From: Nocardioides limicola
GTDB lineage: Bacteria; Actinomycetota; Actinomycetes; Propionibacteriales; Nocardioidaceae
Reading direction: 5' to 3'
Assembly: GCF_016827675.1 (NCBI RefSeq)
Contig: NZ_JAERJA010000001.1
Location: 1-64,000, forward strand
Length of the DNA stretch: 64,000 bases
Shown here: positions 7,487 to 17,009 of the stretch, piece by piece
Numbering within the stretch: the stretch's first letter is position 1
Layout: every line of letters begins with the position of its first letter
Made by a program: the position numbers and the translations under genes
The notes under the pieces: generated by a model
Databases searched by the model: none
What the model was told of the DNA's origin: nothing
The model's input: the letters and a program-made list of their open reading frames with translations, nothing else

Positions 7487-10400
7487 GCGATCCGTTCGTC
7501 CACCTGCACGTCAGTTCCGGGTACTCCCTGCAGTACGGCGCCTCGCACCCGCACCTGCTGGTCGAGCGGGCCGCGGACCTGGAGATGGACACCTTGGCGC
7601 TCACCGACCGGGACGGTCTCTATGGCGCGGTGAAGTTCGTCAAGGCCTGCCAGCGCTCCGGGATCCGGCCGGTGCTGGGGGTGGACCTGGCCTACCGCTG
7701 GCCGGGGCCCGAGCAGCGACTCGACGGGCGCGGTCGGTCGGTGGTGGCCGAGCCCAGGCGGACTCCGGCCCGCGGCGGCGCCTTCCGGGACCCGCGGCTG
7801 CCCCGACTCACCCTGCTCGCCGACGGGCGAGCAGGGTGGGCGGCGCTGTGCCGGCTGGTCTCCGCGGCCCATGCGGCGGCGACCGAGCGTGGACGCCCGG
7901 TCCTCGACCCGACACTGATCGGCGAACATGCCGCACACGTGCGGGTGCTGCTCGGCCCGGACTCGGAGCCGGGACAGCACCTGGCCGCCCGCCGCCACGA
8001 TCTGGCCCGGGTCGCCCTGGCCCGGCTGTCCGACCTGGTGCCACGTCACCACCTGGTGATGGAGACGGTCTCGCATCGGCTGCCCGGGCATGGACCGGGC
8101 AGCAGCATCCATGCCGCCCGGATGCTCGGCCTGGCCGCGGAGGCAGGAGTGGGGACGGTGCTCAGCAACCAGGTCAGATATGCGGCCCGCGACGACGCCC
8201 CGATCATCGACATCCTCGACTCCGCCCGCCGACTGGTGCCGCTGGGGTCGGTGGACCTGCGCGACCCCGGCCCCACTCGTGGCCGCGGCAACGCCGAGGG
8301 CTACCTGAAGTCCGGCAAGGAGATGACCGAGATCGCCGAGGACATCTGCCGGGCCGCCGGTCTCGCCGATGCCGAGGCCACCCGGCTGCTGGCCAGGAGC
8401 CGGAGCGTCGCCGACCAGTGCGTGCTGGAGCCGGCCGATCTGGGGATGGGGCGCGCCCACCTGCCGGAGCTGGGCGTCGCCGGGGATGCGGACGCCATGC
8501 TCCGGGCGGCCTGCGAAGCGAGCATCGAGCGACGCTACGGTGCCGCGCCCAGGCTGCGGATCTGGAGCCGGCTCGACCACGAGCTGCAGATCATCGGCCA
8601 GCTCGGCTATGCGGCGTACTTCCTCACCGTCGCCGAGGTCACCGACCTGATCCGCGACCTGGGGGTGCGCTGCGCCGCCCGCGGATCCGGTGCCGGCAGC
8701 CTGGTCAACCACCTGCTCGGCATCTCCGCGGTCGACCCGCTGCGGCACGACCTGCTGATGGAGCGGTTCTGCTCACCGCTGCGGGCGACCCTGCCCGACA
8801 TCGACCTGGATGTGGAGTCGGCCCGCAGGACGGAGATCTACGACGCGATCCTGGCCAGGTTCGGCTCCGACCGCTGCGTCTGCGTCTCGATGCGGGACAC
8901 CTACCGAGTCCGGCACGCGGTCCGCGACGTCGGCGCGGCCATCGGTCTGCCGCCCACCGAGATCGACGCGATCGCCAAGGCGTTCCCGCACATCCGGGCC
9001 CGGGACGCCCGGGCCGCGCTGCGGGAGCTGCCCGAACTGCGGAACGCCGGGCTGGACGCCGGCCACCTGGACGTGCTGCTCCGACTGGTGGAACGGCTCG
9101 ACGGGCTGCCCCGACACATCGCCCTGCACCCCTGCGGGGTGATCCTCTCCGACGCCACCCTGCTGGACCGCACCCCCGTCGAGCCCAGCCACGCCGGCTA
9201 CCCGATGAGCCAGTTCGACAAGGACGACGTGGAGGACCTCGGCCTGCTCAAGCTCGACGTACTCGGCATCCGGATGCAGTCGGCGATGGCCCACGCGATC
9301 GCCGAGGTGGAGCGGGTCGACGCCGTCACGATCGACCTCGACGAGGTGCCCTACGACGACCCGGCGACCTATCGGCTGATCAGCGAGGCCCGCACCCTCG
9401 GCGTCTTCCAGATCGAGTCCCCCGGGCAGCGGGAGCTGATCGCCAAGTCCGGGATCGACACCTTCGAGGACGTCATCGTCGACATCTCCCTGTTCCGCCC
9501 CGGGCCGGTGAAGAGCGACATGGTCAGGCCCTACCTGGAGGCCAAGCAGGGCTGGAAGCAGGCGGTCTACCCACACCCCCAGCTGCGCGGCATCCTCGGG
9601 CCCACCCACGGGGTGGTGGTCTTCCACGAGCAGGTGATCGAACTGATCGCCACCTTCGCCGGGGTCAGCCATGCCGAGGCCGACGTACGCCGTCGGATGC
9701 TCGGCGACGTCGACGGGATGGCCGACACCAGGATCTGGTTCCACACCCGAGCGCTGGCGCGAGGCTACGAACTGGCGCTGGTGGAGCGGATGTGGGCGGT
9801 GCTGGCGGCCTTCGCCTCGTTCGGGTTCTGCAAGGCCCATGCCGCGGCGTTCGCGGTGCCCACCTTCCAATCGGCCTGGCTCAAGGCACATCACCCGGCA
9901 GCGTTCCTGGCCGGAGTACTCACCCACGACCCAGGCATGTATCCGAAACGACTGATCCTCGACGACGCCCGCCAGTGCGGTCTTGAGGTGCTCGGTCTCG
10001 ACGTCAATGTCAGCGGCCGGCACTACACCGTGGAGCGGACCGAGCGCGGGTACGGCATCCGGATCGCATTGGGGGAGGTGAAGGGGATCAGTGACGCGGA
10101 GATCGAACGGGTGCTGGCCGGGCGTCCGTACAGTTCGCTGGCCGACTTCTGGCACCGCGCCCGGGTCTCCCGGCCGGTGGCCGAACGACTGGTGGAGACC
10201 GGCGCCCTGGACCGGTTGCACGGGATCACCGACTTCCTGACCCGTCGCGGTCGCCCCACCCGCCGCGACCTGCTGCTGCAGATCAACACCCTCGACCGGG
10301 CCAGCCGGTCGGCCGGTCTGGTCGGGCAGCTCGCCCTCGACCTGGACGGTGGTGAGGTCAGCCACGGACTGCCCGAGATGGCCGCCGACGAACGACTCCG

Positions 10401-10986
10401 CGCCGAGCTCGAGGTGCTGGGTCTCGATGTCAGCACCCACGTGCTCACCGAGTACGCCGACTTCCTCGCCGCTCTCGGAGTGACCCGGAGCCGGGATCTC
10501 CTCGGCCAGCGCAGCCGCGCGGACCTGCTGGTCGCCGGGGTCAAGGTTGCCACCCAGACCCCGCCGGTCCGCTCCGGACACCGGGTGGTCTTCCTGACCC
10601 TCGACGACGCCACCGGACCGGTCGACGTCACCTTCTTCTCCGACGCCCAGGGGCCGTATGCGGCGACCGTCTTCGGGTCGTGGCTGCTGCTGGTCCGTGG
10701 TGAGTTGCGGCGTACCGGATACCGGGGGGTCTCGCTGCGCGGCACCGGCGCGTGGGAGTTGACCGAACTCCGGGAGTTGGCCCGGCATCAGGGCCTGGAG
10801 GCGGTGCGGCGACTGATCGAGTCGACACCTGCCGGGCAGCCGGAGCGGCCGGAGCAGCCACGCCGGGTGCTCACGCACACCAGCGGTTTCGCGATGTCGC
10901 CGTACTCCGACATCCGGCCCGCCGGTGAGGACGTCCGGCAGGTGGCCCGCAAGCTGTGGCATCGCAGTCCGGGGAGTCCGGGGTGA
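7483..10986 (+). CDS. dnaE2: error-prone DNA polymerase III alpha, DnaE2 type
   Basis: This 1167-residue C-family polymerase has an N-terminal PHP domain, a palm with the catalytic Asp pair in LPDIDLDVES (about 436-445), a helix-hairpin-helix region and a C-terminal OB fold (GHRVVFLTLDDATGPVDVTFF). The PHP metal site is degenerate: FVHLHVSSGYS and TDRDGLYG replace the HVHT and TDHGN of the replicative enzyme at 41136. The family carries out damage-induced, mutagenic translesion synthesis. Translation starts at ATG 7483 overlapping the HEPN gene; the longer in-frame extension would run through that gene. The LexA box at 6688 points to SOS induction. Confidence 0.92.
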   Translation: MSDPFVHLHVSSGYSLQYGASHPHLLVERAADLEMDTLALTDRDGLYGAVKFVKACQRSGIRPVLGVDLAYRWPGPEQRLDGRGRSVVAEPRRTPARGGAFRDPRLPRLTLLADGRAGWAALCRLVSAAHAAATERGRPVLDPTLIGEHAAHVRVLLGPDSEPGQHLAARRHDLARVALARLSDLVPRHHLVMETVSHRLPGHGPGSSIHAARMLGLAAEAGVGTVLSNQVRYAARDDAPIIDILDSARRLVPLGSVDLRDPGPTRGRGNAEGYLKSGKEMTEIAEDICRAAGLADAEATRLLARSRSVADQCVLEPADLGMGRAHLPELGVAGDADAMLRAACEASIERRYGAAPRLRIWSRLDHELQIIGQLGYAAYFLTVAEVTDLIRDLGVRCAARGSGAGSLVNHLLGISAVDPLRHDLLMERFCSPLRATLPDIDLDVESARRTEIYDAILARFGSDRCVCVSMRDTYRVRHAVRDVGAAIGLPPTEIDAIAKAFPHIRARDARAALRELPELRNAGLDAGHLDVLLRLVERLDGLPRHIALHPCGVILSDATLLDRTPVEPSHAGYPMSQFDKDDVEDLGLLKLDVLGIRMQSAMAHAIAEVERVDAVTIDLDEVPYDDPATYRLISEARTLGVFQIESPGQRELIAKSGIDTFEDVIVDISLFRPGPVKSDMVRPYLEAKQGWKQAVYPHPQLRGILGPTHGVVVFHEQVIELIATFAGVSHAEADVRRRMLGDVDGMADTRIWFHTRALARGYELALVERMWAVLAAFASFGFCKAHAAAFAVPTFQSAWLKAHHPAAFLAGVLTHDPGMYPKRLILDDARQCGLEVLGLDVNVSGRHYTVERTERGYGIRIALGEVKGISDAEIERVLAGRPYSSLADFWHRARVSRPVAERLVETGALDRLHGITDFLTRRGRPTRRDLLLQINTLDRASRSAGLVGQLALDLDGGEVSHGLPEMAADERLRAELEVLGLDVSTHVLTEYADFLAALGVTRSRDLLGQRSRADLLVAGVKVATQTPPVRSGHRVVFLTLDDATGPVDVTFFSDAQGPYAATVFGSWLLLVRGELRRTGYRGVSLRGTGAWELTELRELARHQGLEAVRRLIESTPAGQPERPEQPRRVLTHTSGFAMSPYSDIRPAGEDVRQVARKLWHRSPGSPG

Positions 10987-11025
10987 ATGGCGTGCACAGG
11001 TCCCCGCTCGCTGACGCCGGGGCAC

Positions 11026-11031
11026 TAGGGT
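11026..11031 (+). promoter_or_regulatory. candidate internal -10 element before the methyltransferase
   Basis: TAGGGT ends seven bases before the ATG at 11039, matching the leaderless spacing seen at several other genes here. It would give the last two genes of the operon a promoter of their own. Confidence 0.3.
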
Positions 11032-11038
11032 GGGACCC

Positions 11039-11755
11039 ATGGTCGGCCCGGCATCGCTCCTCGCCCGCACCGCAGTGGTCTGGGACGCTCTCGACGAGGT
11101 CCTCGCGGCCGGAGGGTGCGACGTACTCGACATCGGTGGAGGCACCGGGGTCTCCGCAGTCCGGATCGCCGAGCAGGGGCACCGGGTCACCGTGGTCGAT
11201 CCCAGTCCCGACGCCCTCGCCGCGCTCGGCCGCCGCGCCGCCGAGGCCGGGGCCGAGATCACCAGTCAGCAGGGTGACCTGGCCGATCTGGTCGACCTGG
11301 TGGCGGCCGACTCCTTCGATCTGGTGCTCTGTCACGGCGTGCTCGAAGTGGTCGACGACATCCCGGCCGCACTGGCCGCGATCGGCACGGTGCTGCGCCC
11401 CGGTGGCGCGCTCAGCCTGCTGGTCGCCCAGCAGCACGCGGCCGTGGTCTCCCGGGCGCTGGCCGGCCACTTCGGCCAGGCCAGAGAGCTGCTCGACGAT
11501 CCCGGAGTGCCGGACGGGCGGCACCGCAGCGGGCGACGCTTCACCGTGGAGGGGATCACCCGACTGCTGCTCGACGCCGGGTACGCCGCACCTCAGGTGC
11601 ACGGCGTCCGGGTCTTCACCGATCTGGTGCCCGGCTCGCTGCTCGATGCCGAGGCGGGCGCCGGTCAGGGGTTGCTCGACCTGGAGCGTGCCGTCGCCGG
11701 TCGTCCGGAGTACCAGGTGCTGGCCGCACAACTGCATCTGCTCGCTCGGCGCTGA
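11039..11755 (+). CDS. class I SAM-dependent methyltransferase
   Basis: This 238-residue protein has a Rossmann methyltransferase fold with motif I VLDIGGGTGVSAVRIAEQGH (about residues 29-48), the acidic motif II end VTVVDPS, and LVLCHGVLEVV as motif IV. It resembles SmtA/CmoM-like methyltransferases, but the substrate is not evident. It lies between dnaE2 (52 bp upstream) and dinB (27 bp downstream) on the same strand. It may therefore be induced with them, although a candidate -10 box directly upstream suggests independent expression as well. The GTG at 11030 is an alternative start adding three residues. Confidence 0.85.
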   Translation: MVGPASLLARTAVVWDALDEVLAAGGCDVLDIGGGTGVSAVRIAEQGHRVTVVDPSPDALAALGRRAAEAGAEITSQQGDLADLVDLVAADSFDLVLCHGVLEVVDDIPAALAAIGTVLRPGGALSLLVAQQHAAVVSRALAGHFGQARELLDDPGVPDGRHRSGRRFTVEGITRLLLDAGYAAPQVHGVRVFTDLVPGSLLDAEAGAGQGLLDLERAVAGRPEYQVLAAQLHLLARR

Positions 11756-11782
11756 GTCCCGGACCGTCCCGACAGGACGGCG

Positions 11783-12988
11783 ATGAGGCCCCCCGACGGG
11801 TCGGAGGCGTCGGTGATCCTGCACGTGGACATGGATGCCTTCTATGCCTCGGTGGCGTTGCGGGACCGTCCTGACCTGGCCGACCTGCCGGTGGCGGTCG
11901 GGGGCGCCGGCCGGGGCGTGGTGCTGTCGGCCAACTACGTGGCCAGGGCGGCAGGGATCCGGTCGGCGATGCCGATGTCGCGGGCTCGTCGTCTCTGCCC
12001 GTCCCTGGTGGTGCTGCCGCCGGACTTCGCTGCCTTCGAGCGCAGTTCGGCGGCGGTCCGGGAGATCTTCCGTCAGGTCACCGACCTGGTCGAGGTCATC
12101 TCCTTGGACGAGGCGTTCCTCGACGTCTCCGGTGCGGTACGCCGGCTCGGCACCCCGTGGCAGATCGCTGAACTGATCCGGGCCCGGATCCATGACGAGC
12201 AACGGATCACCTGCTCGGTCGGTGTCGCCCCCACCATCTCGGTGGCCAAACTGGCCGGTCGCCTCGCGAAGCCGGACGGGGTGGCAGTGGTCGCCCCGCA
12301 CCAGGTGATCGGGTTCCTGCATCCGCTCGATGTCGGAGAACTGTGGGGGGTCGGGGAGCGGACCCGGGCCAGACTCGTCCGGCTCGGCCTGATCACCGTC
12401 GGTGACGTCGCGCACACCCCGCTGCCGGTGCTGCAGCAGATCCTCGGCATCGCTGCCGGTGGGCACCTGCACCGGCTGGCCTGGGGTGCCGATCGGCAGC
12501 GGGTCACCCCGAGATCGGGGCCGCATGCGCCGGAGCGCAGCACCGGGGCCGACCACACCTTCGCCCAGGACGTGGACGATGCCGAGGTGATCCGGCGGGA
12601 GTTGCTGCGACTTTCGGCGAAGGTGGGTCGTCGGGTCCGGGCCGTGGAGCTCTCGGGGCGTACCGTCACTCTCCGGGTCCGGTTCGCCGACTTCACCACC
12701 CTCACCCGATCCCGGACCCTGGCCGAGGCCACCGACCGCACCGGGGAGATCCATCGGGCCGCCTGCGGTTCCTTCGAGGCACTCGGCCTGCAGCGGGCCC
12801 GGATCCGGTTGGTCGGAGTGCGATTGGAGCAACTGGTGCCGACCCGGAGCGTGCACCGACAACTGGTGTTGGGAGAGCCGGAACGAGGCTGGTCCGAGGT
12901 GGAGCAGGCGATGGACGCCGCCACCCGCCGGTTCGGTCGGGCCGCGGTTCGCCCGGCCAGTCTGATCGGCGCCGACTCGGCTCAGTGA
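11783..12988 (+). CDS. dinB: DNA polymerase IV (Y family)
   Basis: This 401-residue Y-family polymerase has LHVDMDAFYASV at the N terminus and the catalytic SLDEAFLDVS block near residue 110. GVAPTISVAKLAGRLAKPDG follows, then the HhH thumb (LWGVGERTRARLVRLGL) and a little-finger domain with FADFTTLTRSRTL. The acidic residues are intact, so it should be an active DinB and not a catalytically dead ImuB. No clear clamp-binding pentapeptide is seen at the C terminus. ATG at 11783 is used; GTG at 11813 would start right at the VILHVDMD core. It is last in the LexA-box operon. Confidence 0.93.
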   Translation: MRPPDGSEASVILHVDMDAFYASVALRDRPDLADLPVAVGGAGRGVVLSANYVARAAGIRSAMPMSRARRLCPSLVVLPPDFAAFERSSAAVREIFRQVTDLVEVISLDEAFLDVSGAVRRLGTPWQIAELIRARIHDEQRITCSVGVAPTISVAKLAGRLAKPDGVAVVAPHQVIGFLHPLDVGELWGVGERTRARLVRLGLITVGDVAHTPLPVLQQILGIAAGGHLHRLAWGADRQRVTPRSGPHAPERSTGADHTFAQDVDDAEVIRRELLRLSAKVGRRVRAVELSGRTVTLRVRFADFTTLTRSRTLAEATDRTGEIHRAACGSFEALGLQRARIRLVGVRLEQLVPTRSVHRQLVLGEPERGWSEVEQAMDAATRRFGRAAVRPASLIGADSAQ

Positions 12989-13085
12989 GTGAAATAGCGG
13001 GACCGCAACTACCGACTTTGCCGCGGGCTGCCTAGACTGGGGGACACGGACCACCACGGTCCGGAAGGTCGATCAGGGAGGAACC

Positions 13086-13496
13086 GTGCCGCTCTCGGAA
13101 GAGGAGCTCCGGGCGCTCGAGCAGATGGAGCGCGCCCTCGCCGACGAGGACCCCAAACTCGCTTCGGCGTTGCGGGGTCCTGCCCGGAACAGGTACTCCC
13201 GTGGACGTGGCCTGCTCGCCGTCGCCGTCTTCGTGGGCGGCATCGGCCTGCTGTTCGCCGGAGTGATGATCCCGCAGATGATCGTCGGGGTGATCGGCTT
13301 CGTGGTGATGCTGGGTTCGGCGATGATCGCCCTCGGCGCGTTCCGGCAACCGCCCCCGGACAGCACCGCCCGTGAGACCAGCACCGGTTTCGGAGTGATC
13401 GACGGCGGCAAGAAGTCACGCCCCGGCCGCGACAGCAGCAACTTCATGGACCGGATGGAACAACGCTGGCGCAAGCGCCGCGAGGGCGGCTACTGA
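13086..13496 (+). CDS. DUF3040 membrane protein
   Basis: This 136-residue protein has the family N terminus PLSEEELRALEQMERALADE followed by DPKLASALRG. Two close hydrophobic segments follow at about 43-62 and 64-84 (LLAVAVFVGGIGLLFAGVMI, then VGVIGFVVMLGSAMIAL). The basic C-terminal tail should be cytoplasmic. Such proteins are common in actinobacteria near division genes, but their role is unknown. A GTG start at 13086 follows GGAGGAACC. It converges with the transglutaminase operon, ten bases before its last stop. Confidence 0.85.
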   Translation: MPLSEEELRALEQMERALADEDPKLASALRGPARNRYSRGRGLLAVAVFVGGIGLLFAGVMIPQMIVGVIGFVVMLGSAMIALGAFRQPPPDSTARETSTGFGVIDGGKKSRPGRDSSNFMDRMEQRWRKRREGGY

Positions 13497-13506
13497 CCGG
13501 ATCGGG

Positions 13507-15774
13507 TCACTCCCGGCGGGTCGGCCACAGCGAGGCGGGAAGCCAGTCGGCGCGTCGACGACGCTGGTGCGGCGCCCCCGCCCTGAGTCCGGCCACCACC
13601 TCGTCGGTGTCGGCATGCAGATCCGTCGCCACGGTGACCCCGCCGGTCGCCGAGTAGCGCTGCTCCTCCAACGCCCGGACCAACCGGTCCAGGGCGGCGG
13701 CAGCCGCCGGGTTGGTCTCCGGTCCCCGTTCGGGACGCACCGGATCGCGGTGCTCCGACGGGGTGGCGAACCACCCGGCCACGACGAGGGCCGCCTCCTG
13801 GGGGGACCGGCCCCGCGGCACCTGGTAGCCGAGATCGAGGGCAGCGTCGCGCATCTCCTGCCAGGCGTCCTCGGCGGTGGCGCCGGCTCGCCTGCGCGTT
13901 CTCCGCCGCCGCATCCGCAGCACCCGCGGCACGCAGGCCAGCAGGGCGGCGACCCCCACCAGTGCGGCGAGCACGGCCAGGCCACGCCAGGGCACCCCCG
14001 CCTGTCCGGTGTCGTCCCCGGTGCTCGGCTGCTCCTCATCCGGCAGCTCCACGCCGGGATCCGGAGGTGCGGTGGTCGGTTCCGGTGTCGGCGTCGGAGC
14101 GGCCGTCGGATCGGGGACGCCCGGCTCCACCTCCACGCGCTCGGTGTAGCCGGGTGCCGCCACTGCTCGATCCGACGGGGTGGGCTCGAAGAGCACCCAG
14201 CCGTGCCCGCGGATGAAGATCTCCACCCAGGCGTGCAGGTCGTGTGCGGAGTACTCCCATTCGCCGTTGTCGAGGCGTTCGCCGGCGAGGAAGCCGATCG
14301 CCACCCGGGCCGGGATCCCCAGGCTGCGGGCCATGGCGGCCATCGCGGCGGCGAACTGCTCGCAGTACCCGGTCCGGTCGACGGTCAGGAAGTTGACCAG
14401 GTCGTCGGAGCCGCTGCCGGGGGCCACGTCCAGGGAATACGTGAAGCCGCCGTCACTGCGGAACCACCGCTGCAGCGCCACCGCCTTCTCGAAGTCGCTC
14501 TCCAGGTCGGCGGTGACCTCCTCGGCGAGAGCCTCGACCACCTGGGGCAGCCCGCCCGGCAACTCGATGAACTGCGGGTCGACGAGCAGTCTCCCCGGCA
14601 GTGCCAGGCGCATCCGCTCGCCGTCGAGATCGAGTCGCATCCCGGTGGCCCGGTACTCCAGGCCCGCGGTGTCGGTGCGCGTTCGGGCGGCCAGGAAGTC
14701 CATGGTGGCCAGGTCGTAGCGCCAGTCCCCGGTGGCCTCGACGGCAAGCGCCGGGGTCGGCACCGGAAGCCAGGTCGAGGTGAACTCCCCGGTGGCCCGG
14801 AGCTCCCATTCGTGACTTCTGCTGGTGATATTGGCCAGCACGCCCTGTGGTGGCGGCATCGGACCATCCGCGCTCTGATCGCTGGGGATGTCCCGGTCGC
14901 CGGGGGACCAGACGCTGCCGGCGAAGCGGTTCAGCACCGCGATCCGCAGGTACGACGGGTCCGGGTCGTCGGTGCGCACCCGCATCAGGGGCACGTCGTC
15001 GGGGCGCCGCAGGTCGCGGCGCAGGTCGGCCATCGGGTTGGTCAGCGTGACCTGCTCACGGCCGCCGGAGCCCGGGCCCAGGCCGAAGCCGTCCAGTCCG
15101 ACGGTCGGCACCACCAACGCTCCGGTCACCGCGAGTGCCGTCGCCGAGACGGCGACGCCACCGGCCAGCACCGAGTGCCGCAGGCGTCCGGAGCCGCTGC
15201 CGGCGCGCCGCCCCCACGCCCGGACCCGGCCCGCCTGGTCCAGCGCCAGCACCAGGCACAGGCCCAGGGCGGTCGCCGCGAACACCCCCCACCCGGGATC
15301 GCCAGTGACCGCGACCGGCACCGCCAGCATCGTCAGCAGCGGCAGGGCGACCAGGGAGGGTCGTCGCCAGGTGCTCGCCAGGGCGTCGACGACGAGCACG
15401 AAGCCGGCCCCGAAGACCAGCAGCAGCGGATCCACGCCCGGCCCGTCGACCGGGACCGGGGCCTTGTGCAGCCGCGCCGACTCCACCGCTGCCGCGATGG
15501 CGTCCCGGGCCGCCGCCAATGCGGAGGGGTCGGGCAGCCAGGAGCCGGCCAGAAGGCCGACCAGGGCCCACCCGGTCACCACCAGTTGGGCCGGCACCAG
15601 GACCAGGGCCGGCACCCGCCGGTTCCGGCCGAGCTCACCGGAGACGGCGACCAGCGCGGCCACGCCGAGGAGGGGCAGCAGGTACCGTTCGGGGCCCTCG
15701 CTGAAGCCACGCCAGGCGAGCGTGGCGACCACCGTGGTCACCGCCGCGACCGCGGTGATCAGCAGCCGGTTCAC
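13507..15774 (-). CDS. TgpA-like transglutaminase-domain membrane protein
   Basis: This 755-residue protein has about six N-terminal membrane segments (residues 1-210, DUF3488/TgpA type). A long extracytoplasmic part contains a transglutaminase core with RTGYCEQFAAAMAAMARSLG carrying the cysteine and SAHDLHAWVEIF carrying the histidine. A Pro/Thr-rich stretch (PTAAPTPTPEPTTAPPDPG) precedes a last membrane helix (LAVLAALVGVAALLACV) and a basic cytosolic tail. Its GTG start overlaps the DUF58 stop (GTGA), making the third gene of a MoxR-DUF58-transglutaminase operon. Such trios are linked to envelope protein handling, but the substrate is not known. Confidence 0.9.
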   Translation of the reverse strand: MNRLLITAVAAVTTVVATLAWRGFSEGPERYLLPLLGVAALVAVSGELGRNRRVPALVLVPAQLVVTGWALVGLLAGSWLPDPSALAAARDAIAAAVESARLHKAPVPVDGPGVDPLLLVFGAGFVLVVDALASTWRRPSLVALPLLTMLAVPVAVTGDPGWGVFAATALGLCLVLALDQAGRVRAWGRRAGSGSGRLRHSVLAGGVAVSATALAVTGALVVPTVGLDGFGLGPGSGGREQVTLTNPMADLRRDLRRPDDVPLMRVRTDDPDPSYLRIAVLNRFAGSVWSPGDRDIPSDQSADGPMPPPQGVLANITSRSHEWELRATGEFTSTWLPVPTPALAVEATGDWRYDLATMDFLAARTRTDTAGLEYRATGMRLDLDGERMRLALPGRLLVDPQFIELPGGLPQVVEALAEEVTADLESDFEKAVALQRWFRSDGGFTYSLDVAPGSGSDDLVNFLTVDRTGYCEQFAAAMAAMARSLGIPARVAIGFLAGERLDNGEWEYSAHDLHAWVEIFIRGHGWVLFEPTPSDRAVAAPGYTERVEVEPGVPDPTAAPTPTPEPTTAPPDPGVELPDEEQPSTGDDTGQAGVPWRGLAVLAALVGVAALLACVPRVLRMRRRRTRRRAGATAEDAWQEMRDAALDLGYQVPRGRSPQEAALVVAGWFATPSEHRDPVRPERGPETNPAAAAALDRLVRALEEQRYSATGGVTVATDLHADTDEVVAGLRAGAPHQRRRRADWLPASLWPTRRE

Positions 15775-17009
15775 GAGGCACCTCGGCCAGGTCGCGAGGA
15801 CAGTCGTTGCCAGGCTGCCGGCAGTGAGTCGCCCGCGCCCACCTGCACGGCCCGCCACCGCAACCCGAGCACCGTGGTGAGGGCCGACGGGGCCGTGGAC
15901 CGTGCGGGCGACGCCCAGGCGGCGGTGTCCAGGCAGATGGACAGTGCCTGACTGGCGTGGCTGCGCAGTTGGCGCAACCACGCCGTGTCTCCCGGGTGCA
16001 GCGAGCCGAGGATGGTGACGGCCAGGCCGCCCTGGCCGGTGTCGCCGAGCCAGGCGGGGTCGAGCACCTCGTGGTCGACCAGGTCCACCACCGCCAACTG
16101 CTCGAGCAGCGTGGTCGAGGCGGCGGCCAGGTCGTGCCAGCGGGTGTGGTCGGCCGCGTCGGCAGTGAGCAGTCGCACCGTCCAGCCTCGCCGGCTCAGG
16201 TGCTCGGCGATCGAGGCCGCGACGATCACCGCGGTCTCGAACGAGGAGGCGCTGCCGATGCCCCGATGGGAACGGTCCCGGTTGTCCAGCACCAGGGTGG
16301 CCCGGGACTGCCAGGGCTGCTCCTCGCGGCGGACCATCAGTTCACCTGCCCGGGCGGTGCTGCGCCAGTGCACCCGGCGCAACTCGTCGCCGCGCCGGTA
16401 GTCCCGGACGGTGACGTCCTCGGGGCTGCCACTGGCGAAGGCCCGGGGCCGGTTCTCGCCGGCTCCGGTCCACGCACCGTCGAGATGGATCGGCGGCAGT
16501 TCGATGACCCGGGGGGTGACCACCAGCGGCGTCACCTCGGACTCGGTGTGGCTGCGGGTGGCCATCCCGAACGGATCGGAGTCGACCAGGGTGAGAGGTC
16601 CGATCAGGTGGTGCCCGCGCAGTTCCGAACGCACCTGGTAGTCCAGGGTGCCCTGCCAGCCCCTGCGTGGGGCGATCAGGGTGAAGCGGGGGCGGGAGCC
16701 CAGTGCATAGGGGAGTTGTTCCTCGACCCTGAGCACGCCGTACCGCCGTCCCGAGGGGTTCCGCAACCTCAGTCGCACCTGGGCGGGCTGGCCCGCGGCC
16801 ACCACCTTGGGTGAGACGGAGCGCTGCACCTGGAGGCGTTGCCGGTGCCCGGCGAGGGTGAGGGCGGCGAGCAGCGGCAGCAGGCACGCCAGCAGTCCGG
16901 CGCGGACCAGCGAGACCTCGTCGACCAGCACGGCGCAGAGCACCGCGGTGGCGCCACCGGCCAGGAACGCGCGCCCGCGCAGGGTGATCGAGCTCCAGAA
17001 GTCGCGCAT
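15771..17009 (-). CDS. DUF58 domain protein
   Basis: This 412-residue protein has two N-terminal membrane helices (about 12-50), a beta-rich region, and the DUF58 hallmark DVTVRDYRRGDELRRVHWRS around residue 200. A von Willebrand A-like portion follows (RATLVLDNRDRSHRG). DUF58 proteins are partners of MoxR ATPases, and the gene order here fits this. It overlaps the MoxR gene by one base (TGATG) and the transglutaminase gene by four. No catalytic function is known. Confidence 0.88.
   Translation of the reverse strand: MRDFWSSITLRGRAFLAGGATAVLCAVLVDEVSLVRAGLLACLLPLLAALTLAGHRQRLQVQRSVSPKVVAAGQPAQVRLRLRNPSGRRYGVLRVEEQLPYALGSRPRFTLIAPRRGWQGTLDYQVRSELRGHHLIGPLTLVDSDPFGMATRSHTESEVTPLVVTPRVIELPPIHLDGAWTGAGENRPRAFASGSPEDVTVRDYRRGDELRRVHWRSTARAGELMVRREEQPWQSRATLVLDNRDRSHRGIGSASSFETAVIVAASIAEHLSRRGWTVRLLTADAADHTRWHDLAAASTTLLEQLAVVDLVDHEVLDPAWLGDTGQGGLAVTILGSLHPGDTAWLRQLRSHASQALSICLDTAAWASPARSTAPSALTTVLGLRWRAVQVGAGDSLPAAWQRLSSRPGRGAS

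Noticed and set aside
11783-12988. ImuB-type inactive Y-family protein
   Set aside because: The catalytic SLDEAF acids and N-terminal DMDAFY are intact, so it is better called DinB.
13018-13038. Promoter TTGCCG/TAGACT before the DUF3040 gene
   Set aside because: TAGACT is a reasonable -10, but the spacing to TTGCCG is only nine bases, so the pair cannot work as a promoter.
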